Part shown: positions 58,989-64,000 of the stretch, in pieces
How positions within the stretch are numbered: position 1 is the first letter of the stretch
How the letters are laid out: each line of letters opens with the position of its first letter
Assembly (NCBI RefSeq): GCF_900099825.1
Contig: NZ_LT629693.1
Span: 1,364,001-1,428,000 of the forward strand
Direction: 5' to 3'
Source: Bradyrhizobium ottawaense
Lineage (GTDB): Bacteria; Pseudomonadota; Alphaproteobacteria; Rhizobiales; Xanthobacteraceae
DNA length: 64,000 nt
Notes under the pieces: generated by a model
The model's database searches: none
The model's input: only the letters and a program-made list of their open reading frames with translations
What the model was told of the DNA's origin: nothing
Position numbers and translations under genes: made by a program

Positions 58989-60521
58989 TTGGGCGCCGAT
59001 CCGGAACATGTATTGCCAAAGCTCTCACTGCCAGTGCGTCTCGCCCTTCTGGTCGCGGGAACCACGCTGCCGCTGATCCTTTTCGCGGCCGGCATCGTTT
59101 ACAATAACTACGAACAGGACCGCAGCGACGCCACCCAGCGCGTCGGGGAAACCGTCCGCAGCATTCGCCTGGTGCTCGATGCCGAAATGCAGCGCATGAC
59201 CGGTGCGCTGCAGGTCCTTTCGCTGACGAATGCGCTGCGTGACCGTGACTTCGACGGCTTCCGCCGCATCGCGCAAGGCTTTCTCGACCAATATGCCGAA
59301 GGTGGCGTCGTGCTGGTCGCGGATCGCGAAGGCCGCCAGGTATTCTCTTCCGCCACATCCGACGCGACCAACCTGCCGCTACGCAACAACCGCGAGATCG
59401 TGGACAAGGTCTTTGCGGAAAAGAAGCCAGCCTACTCCAACCTGTTCATCGGCGCGGTCAAGAAGCGCATGATCGTGACGGTCGAAGTGCCGGTCATTCG
59501 CGACGACGAGGTCATCTACGACATTTCGTTCAGCCCGCCGATCGAGATTTTCCAGAACATGATCGAGCAGCAGCGTCCCAGCAAGGACTGGACGATCTCG
59601 ATCTTCGACGGCGAAGGCATCACTTTCGCCCGCGTCCCGAACCCGCTGGATACGATGGGAAAGCGCGCATCGCCCTCGCTTTATGCAGAGCTGTTCCATA
59701 CCCCCGAAGCGACGTTTTCGTCGGTGTCACTCGAGGGCGTGCCGCTGATCACCAGCGTGGCGCGCTCTTCGCTGACCGGCTGGACGGTTGCCGCCGGCAT
59801 TGCAGAAAATTCGCTGGTCGCACCGCTATGGCGCAGTCTCGCCATCACCAGCGTGATCGGCGGCGTCCTGCTGATGGTCGGCCTCGCCTTTGCGGTGCGA
59901 ATGGCCGCCGCGATCGCCCGTGGCGAGATGCTGCACGATCTCCTGATCGAGGAGCTCAACCACCGCGTCAAGAACACGCTCGCGATCCTGCAGTCGATCG
60001 CCACGCAAACCTTCCGCAGCGCGAGCCGGGCCGAGCGCGAGAAATTCGAAGGCAGGCTCGGAGCATTGGCGGAAGCGCATAATCTGCTGAGCCAGGAGAA
60101 ATGGCAGGGCTCCGAGTTGCAGGACGTGGTCGCGCGGGTGCTGCGGCCCCATTTGCTCAACAGCCCGGAACGGATGCGAATGTCCGGCCCGAAGGTGCCG
60201 CTGTCGCCGCGGCTCGCCGTGATCCTGTCGATGATTGTGCACGAGATCGCGACCAATGCGGCAAAATACGGCGCGCTGTCGAACGACACCGGCACTGTCG
60301 CCCTGGGCTGGGACGTGCTCGAGGAAAGCGACGGGCGCAAGCTGCGGATGGTCTGGACCGAGGCCGGAGGTCCCCACGTGACGGCCCCCGTACAGCGCGG
60401 CTTCGGATCGCGGCTGATCGAGCGCAGCGCGCGCGACCAGCTCGGCGGCGAGGCCACCGTCGATTTTTTGCCCCATGGCGTCGTCTACACGATAAGCTGC
60501 GCGCTCGAAAACGAGGGTTGA
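58989..60521 (+). CDS. Membrane sensor histidine kinase, HWE/HisKA_2 type
   Basis: This kinase of about 510 residues has an N-terminal helix (LALLVAGTTLPLILFAAGIV), a periplasmic sensor of about 250 residues, a second helix (VIGGVLLMVGLAFAVRMAAA) and a cytoplasmic HWE kinase core. That core shows LNHRVKNTLAILQSIA (phospho-His), IVHEIATNAAKYGALS (N box) and RGFGSRLIERSA. Such kinases belong to general-stress or light/nutrient pathways. The start is not settled: TTG 58989 opens the frame and TTG 59013 (GGAA upstream) is an alternative. No cognate response regulator is adjacent. Confidence 0.85.
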   Translation: MGADPEHVLPKLSLPVRLALLVAGTTLPLILFAAGIVYNNYEQDRSDATQRVGETVRSIRLVLDAEMQRMTGALQVLSLTNALRDRDFDGFRRIAQGFLDQYAEGGVVLVADREGRQVFSSATSDATNLPLRNNREIVDKVFAEKKPAYSNLFIGAVKKRMIVTVEVPVIRDDEVIYDISFSPPIEIFQNMIEQQRPSKDWTISIFDGEGITFARVPNPLDTMGKRASPSLYAELFHTPEATFSSVSLEGVPLITSVARSSLTGWTVAAGIAENSLVAPLWRSLAITSVIGGVLLMVGLAFAVRMAAAIARGEMLHDLLIEELNHRVKNTLAILQSIATQTFRSASRAEREKFEGRLGALAEAHNLLSQEKWQGSELQDVVARVLRPHLLNSPERMRMSGPKVPLSPRLAVILSMIVHEIATNAAKYGALSNDTGTVALGWDVLEESDGRKLRMVWTEAGGPHVTAPVQRGFGSRLIERSARDQLGGEATVDFLPHGVVYTISCALENEG

Positions 60522-60623
60522 CCGGTCCGATTCTACAATCGAGGCAATGCCTTGAGCGGCCGATGGTGCGGGCGGGCCGGCGCTTTCGCGCAGCTTTCCG
60601 ATGGCGCGAGCCACGCACCTTTT

Positions 60624-60639
60624 TGGCACATAGTTTGCT
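60624..60639 (+). promoter_or_regulatory. Sigma-54 promoter of dctA
   Basis: TGGCACATAGTTTGCT matches TGGCACR-N4-TTGCW at all fixed positions with correct spacing. Transcription would start near 60651, 24 nt before dctA. In rhizobia dctA is a classical RpoN/DctD target. Upstream DctD sites could not be fixed by eye. Confidence 0.8.
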
Positions 60640-60674
60640 CCGCTTAGTCCGAAACCAACCGGAGGAAGCAAGCC

Positions 60675-61997
60675 ATGTCGACGATCGCAGCACCGGCACC
60701 AACGGAAGCGCGCAAGCCGCTCTACAGCTCCCTTTTCGTCCAGGTGCTGGTGGCCCTCATGCTCGGGATCGCACTCGGCATGGCCACGCCCGACTTCGCG
60801 GTCGGGCTCAAGATCTTCAGCGACGCCTTTCTGAAGCTGATCTCGATGATCGTCGCCCCGATCGTGTTCTGCGTCGTGGTGCATGGCATCGCCGGCGCCG
60901 GCGACCTGAAAAAGGTCGGACGGGTCGGCGTCAAGGCGCTGGTCTATTTCGAGGTCATGACCACGATCGCCCTGGTGGTAGGCCTGCTGCTCGCCTATCT
61001 GTTCGGGCCCGGCCACGGCATGAACATCGACACCGCGACGCTCGATGCCAAGGCGCTCAGCAACTACGCCGACAATGCGCACAAGCTGCAGGGCGGCGGC
61101 ATCGGCAGCTTCCTGATGAACGTCATCCCGACGACGTCGTTCGACGCACTGTCGCGCAACGACGTGCTGCAGGTGTTGTTTTTCGCGATCCTGTTCGGCA
61201 CCAGCCTGGCGCTGGTCGGCGGCGAAAAGGCCGAAAAAATCACCTCCTTCATCGACGCGGTGTCGACCGTGCTGTTCCGCACGATGGGCCTGATCGTGCG
61301 CGTCGCACCGCTTGGCGTGCTTGGTGCCGTCGCCTACACCGTCGGAAAGTACGGCGTCGGCTCGCTCAGGCAACTGCTGTCGCTGGTCGCCTTGTTTTAC
61401 GTCTCGGTGGCAATCTTCGTTTTCGGCGTGCTTGGCGGCGTAATGGCGCTGGCCGGGCTGAACATTCTCAAATTCCTGTCCTACCTGCGTGAGGAGTTGA
61501 CGATCGTTCTCGCCACCGCCTCCTCCGACGCCGTGCTCCCGCAGATCATGCGCAAGCTGGAACGGATGGGCGTCAAGGATTCGGTCGTCGGCCTGGTGAT
61601 CCCCACCGGCTACTCATTCAACCTCGACGCGTTCTCGATCTATCTGACGCTGGCGGTCGTGTTCATCGCGCAGGCCACCAACACGCCGCTGTCGTTCGGC
61701 GACCTGCTGCTGGTGCTCGGCGTCTCGCTCATCACGTCCAAGGGCGCGCATGGCGTCCCCGGTTCGGCGATCGTCATCCTGGCGGCGACGCTGAATGCGG
61801 TGCCGAGCATTCCTGCCATCGGCCTCGTGCTGGTGCTGTCGGTCGACTGGTTCATCGGCATGGCCCGCGCGCTCGGCAACCTGATCGGCAACTGCGTGGC
61901 GACCGTCGTCGTCGCGGCATGGGAAAACGATCTTGACCGCGACAAGGCGCGGCGCGTGCTCGACGGCGCTGAAGTGGTCGACGTCACGGCGGGCTAA
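60675..61997 (+). CDS. dctA: C4-dicarboxylate:cation symporter
   Basis: This 440-residue glutamate/dicarboxylate symporter has SMIVAPIVFCVVVHGIAG, the serine-rich re-entrant region (LATASSDAVLPQIM), the GYSFNLDAFSIYLTLAVVFI segment and a C-terminal NLIGNCVATVVVA. It imports succinate, fumarate and malate, the carbon supplied by host plants in nodules. A sigma-54 promoter lies upstream. dctB and dctD are not in the window. A plausible terminator follows. Confidence 0.93.
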   Translation: MSTIAAPAPTEARKPLYSSLFVQVLVALMLGIALGMATPDFAVGLKIFSDAFLKLISMIVAPIVFCVVVHGIAGAGDLKKVGRVGVKALVYFEVMTTIALVVGLLLAYLFGPGHGMNIDTATLDAKALSNYADNAHKLQGGGIGSFLMNVIPTTSFDALSRNDVLQVLFFAILFGTSLALVGGEKAEKITSFIDAVSTVLFRTMGLIVRVAPLGVLGAVAYTVGKYGVGSLRQLLSLVALFYVSVAIFVFGVLGGVMALAGLNILKFLSYLREELTIVLATASSDAVLPQIMRKLERMGVKDSVVGLVIPTGYSFNLDAFSIYLTLAVVFIAQATNTPLSFGDLLLVLGVSLITSKGAHGVPGSAIVILAATLNAVPSIPAIGLVLVLSVDWFIGMARALGNLIGNCVATVVVAAWENDLDRDKARRVLDGAEVVDVTAG

Positions 61998-62023
61998 GGA
62001 GCGTCGGGCGAGCACCAGGGAGG

Positions 62024-62050
62024 CATCAGCGCTGCTGATGACTCCATCAG
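62024..62050. terminator. Possible dctA terminator or alternative hairpins
   Basis: CATCAGC-GCT-GCTGATG (62024-62040) overlaps CTGATG-ACTC-CATCAG (62035-62050): two mutually exclusive hairpins that share one arm. They follow dctA by 27 nt. No T tract is seen. The rest of the gap to 62456 (about 400 nt) shows no gene or other feature I can support. Confidence 0.4.
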
Positions 62051-62456
62051 TCCCGCCGATGTCGGCCTGCCGGCTCCGTAGTAGTACCGATATCGAGGCG
62101 CTGGACAGGCCGGTCGGCCTTGTGGATGGATGGGCCGGTGGGCCCGAATAGTAAGCATGCTCTCAGAATCTGTGTCGATCCAACTCGCGGTAGTTGTGGT
62201 TTGGTCGATATTTTGGCACATGTAGGGTGCGGGGTTTCGTCAATGCACCCCGGGCGTCGACGGCCGCATCTGGCCAGCAACGCCGGTATCAGGATGCTCC
62301 CAACGCAACGTGCGGTTGGCTGCCATCCGGTGGTCTCTCAGGACTCCTGTGGTTCTTACGGCGAATTCACGGGTCGATACGAACTTAACGCGGTAACGGA
62401 TGAATCCCTGACCCCATTGCGCCAGGGCTTCGCGATCGAAGGGCGGTAAAACCAGA

Positions 62457-62852
62457 ATGACCAGAGCAGCAGCAAAGAAGATGAAGCAGCGCAGTGCCGG
62501 CAAACCCGACATTGAATTGGGCAAGCGGATTCGCCTGCGGCGTGTAGAACAAAAGATCTCGCAGGCAGAGCTTGGCGACAAACTCGGCGTCAGCTTCCAG
62601 CAGGTCCAGAAGTACGAAAAGGGCGTCAATCGCGTCGGTGCTGCCCGTCTGCAGCAGATCGCCACTGCGCTCGACGTGCCGGTGACGTTCTTCTACGACG
62701 GCGACGGCAAGGCGCGGGAAGTCGAAAGCCTGCTGTTCCTCGACAGCTCGTTCAGCCTTCGGCTGTTGCGCGCCTACAGCAAGATCAAGGACCAGACGGT
62801 TCAGCGTCAGTTGGTGTCCCTGATGGAATCGATTGCCGCCAACGAAGCCTAG
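62457..62852 (+). CDS. XRE-family helix-turn-helix regulator
   Basis: This 131-residue protein has an N-terminal basic tail and a Cro/CI helix-turn-helix (LGKRIRLRRVEQKISQAELG, DKLGVSFQQVQKYEKGVNRV). A C-terminal region of about 60 residues includes SLRLLRAYSKIKDQTVQRQL. Many similar copies exist in Bradyrhizobium genomes; targets are unknown. Its stop codon lies within a strong hairpin. Confidence 0.87.
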   Translation: MTRAAAKKMKQRSAGKPDIELGKRIRLRRVEQKISQAELGDKLGVSFQQVQKYEKGVNRVGAARLQQIATALDVPVTFFYDGDGKAREVESLLFLDSSFSLRLLRAYSKIKDQTVQRQLVSLMESIAANEA

Positions 62853-62891
62853 AGCCTTATCGGTTCTGATTGCATCAGAACCGGGCTCTAG
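62849..62891 (+). terminator. Rho-independent terminator of the XRE gene
   Basis: Two nested perfect stems, CTAGAGCC/GGCTCTAG and CGGTTCTGAT/ATCAGAACCG with loop TGC, are followed by TCTTTTGTTTTG. The outer stem starts within the stop codon, so translation ending and termination are close together. Confidence 0.75.
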
Positions 62892-62900
62892 TCTTTTGTT

Positions 62901-62978
62901 TTGACGCGTTTTCTTTACGCGAACCGGCATCCACCCACGGATCAAGTCCGAGGGCATGCTTCGCTCGAAAACGCTATG
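62901..62978. repeat. GACGCGTTTTC-family palindromic repeat (long copy)
   Basis: It shares GACGCGTTTTCTTTACGCGA and TTCGCTCGAAAACGCTATG with the copy at 36519-36572, but has a longer centre (CCACGGATCAAGTCCGAGGG). It lies between the XRE terminator and the monooxygenase stop. Confidence 0.7.
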
Positions 62979-62982
62979 GCCG

Positions 62983-64000
62983 CTATCGCGCCTGGATTGC
63001 AGCACCGCGGACCCGATCAATCATCGCGAGAGAATCGGCGGGTAGCTTGTTGCTGCGCCAGGCCACATGCTGGTCCGGCCGGGACAAAACCAGTTTGTCG
63101 CCATCGTAGATGGCTGAGTCCGGACGTTCGACATCGAGAACTTTCAGCGGCACGCCCCGCAAGCGGGCAGCGACGTCGAGTGCGGCGACGTCGGTCGCGG
63201 GATCGAACCGCAACAGCGTGAACTCCGGCCCCATCGCGTCATAGAGCGAGCCGCCGTCCCTGCACCACAGATGCGGCGTGCGACAGCCCGGAACCGTCGA
63301 TGGCGTGTAGCTGTCCATCGTGTAGGCCGGATGGGCGGCGCCGTCATAGGCGATGATCGGCGAACGATCGTAATAGGTGCCGAAATTGAGTCCGGCGCAG
63401 GCATATTGCTGCACATTGATCTCGTAGGTCAGACGGCCGACCTCGCGTCGCGCGCGCTCACCTTCCGGTCCCGCTTGCTCGATTTCGTCGGGCACCGAAC
63501 CGCGGCGGCGGATCTCAGCTTCCGCATGCGACATCGCAAACCGCGAGACCTGGCTGGTGATCGGCCAGCGCTCCGCCTGATAGGCGTCGAGAATGGCCGA
63601 TGGTGCCCAGCCATTGAGGTGGGCCGCCAGCAACCATGAAAGGTTCATGGCATCCGCAATGCCGGCATTCATGCCGTAGCCGGCATAAGGCACCCAGATA
63701 TGGGCGGCATCGCCAACGATGAAGGCGCAGCGGTCGCGAAATCTGTCGGCGATCAGCCGGCGGCCATACCAGTCCTCCTTCGAGATGATCTCGTAGTTGA
63801 AACCGTCTTCCACGCCGAGGATGGTTCGCAGGCAGGCATCGCGATCGACCTCGTCGAAATCGCCCTCTCCCGGCCTCAGGTAATTGTGCACCAGCCAGCG
63901 CTCGCGGCCGTCGATCGCATAGACCATGCCGGAGCGGCGCGGATTGATCGAACCGGTGCCCCAGGCGGGCGCGGTCTGCTGGCGATCGATCAGCCCGGGC
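62983..64000 (-). CDS. FAD-dependent aromatic monooxygenase (partial, N terminus beyond window)
   Basis: Only the C-terminal part of at least 338 residues is present; the frame stays open to the window edge, so the ATG at 63927 is not the start. FAD-binding GDAAHIWVPYAGYGMNAGIAD and the NWL-like segment MNLSWLLAAHLNGW mark a PHBH/phenol-2-monooxygenase-type hydroxylase. A C-terminal thioredoxin-like region (LRFDPATDVAALDVAAR) is present. It hydroxylates an aromatic ring with NAD(P)H. The substrate is unknown; a dioxygenase lies 6 kb away but without operon linkage. Confidence 0.85.
   Translation of the reverse strand, partial: PGLIDRQQTAPAWGTGSINPRRSGMVYAIDGRERWLVHNYLRPGEGDFDEVDRDACLRTILGVEDGFNYEIISKEDWYGRRLIADRFRDRCAFIVGDAAHIWVPYAGYGMNAGIADAMNLSWLLAAHLNGWAPSAILDAYQAERWPITSQVSRFAMSHAEAEIRRRGSVPDEIEQAGPEGERARREVGRLTYEINVQQYACAGLNFGTYYDRSPIIAYDGAAHPAYTMDSYTPSTVPGCRTPHLWCRDGGSLYDAMGPEFTLLRFDPATDVAALDVAARLRGVPLKVLDVERPDSAIYDGDKLVLSRPDQHVAWRSNKLPADSLAMIDRVRGAAIQAR

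Noticed and set aside
58989-60521. DctB as identity of the kinase upstream of dctA
   Set aside because: Its kinase core is HWE/HisKA_2 (LNHRVKNTLA) and not the HisKA type of DctB, and no DctD gene follows.
62051-62456. Frames of up to 109 codons and a TGGCAC word (62214) before the XRE gene
   Set aside because: The frames lack start signals, and TGGCACATGTAGGGTG does not have the TTGC box needed for sigma-54.

Overview
The window looks like chromosomal DNA of Bradyrhizobium or a close relative (Alphaproteobacteria, Nitrobacteraceae). It is GC-rich. Its nitrate-assimilation genes run in the Bradyrhizobium order nrtABC - haemoglobin - flavoprotein - nasC. The intergenic spaces carry short palindromic repeats typical of these genomes. 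No rRNA, tRNA or CRISPR array was seen. One insertion sequence is present.

Layout. (1) 0-17 kb is a sugar and sugar-acid catabolic region. It holds a VOC protein, two PfkB-family kinases with an enolase-superfamily enzyme (plus strand), an FAD reductase and a PaaG-like crotonase. A TRAP transporter follows (dctM, dctQ and two paralogous dctP genes), then an IlvD/Edd dehydratase, all on the minus strand and facing a GntR/FCD regulator. An IalB protein, a uronate-dehydrogenase-like enzyme and an SMP-30 lactonase come next. (2) 16.2-17.2 kb is an IS481-family element inside an older palindromic repeat. (3) 17.3-24 kb encodes an aldehyde dehydrogenase, a single-chain pyruvate-dehydrogenase-type E1 divergent from an Lrp/AsnC regulator, about 0.9 kb of repeats, and a zinc alcohol dehydrogenase. 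(4) 24-34.6 kb has an autotransporter, an EamA transporter, an aldo/keto reductase, a TetR regulator divergent from a crotonase, a serine hydrolase, an MFS transporter and a metallo-hydrolase. (5) 35-47.4 kb is a urea/amide block: urtABCDE, then fmdA, fmdB and amiE. Divergent from it are an unusual NCS1-permease/histidine-kinase fusion and a REC-LuxR response regulator. (6) 47.5-56.5 kb has a second SMP-30 protein and the nitrate-assimilation operon, with a sigma-54-like promoter and a leader that fits NasT antitermination. (7) 56.5-64 kb has an intradiol dioxygenase, a second serine hydrolase, an HWE-type sensor kinase, dctA with a near-ideal sigma-54 promoter, an XRE regulator and a truncated FAD monooxygenase at the window edge.

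How the parts may work together. Two neighbouring blocks serve nitrogen acquisition: uptake and hydrolysis of short amides or urea, and nitrate reduction with a haemoglobin. Sigma-54-type promoter sequences occur at the kinase gene, nrtA and dctA, which suggests nitrogen and carbon-limitation control. The first block looks like import and oxidative breakdown of sugar acids. Its genes share an ATTGWCAAT motif about 50 bp upstream of three starts and again before the GntR gene, so a single regulon is likely.

The most unusual item is the 1121-residue transporter-kinase fusion beside the amide transport operon. Functions were assigned by reading motifs and comparing with remembered families. No database search was run.
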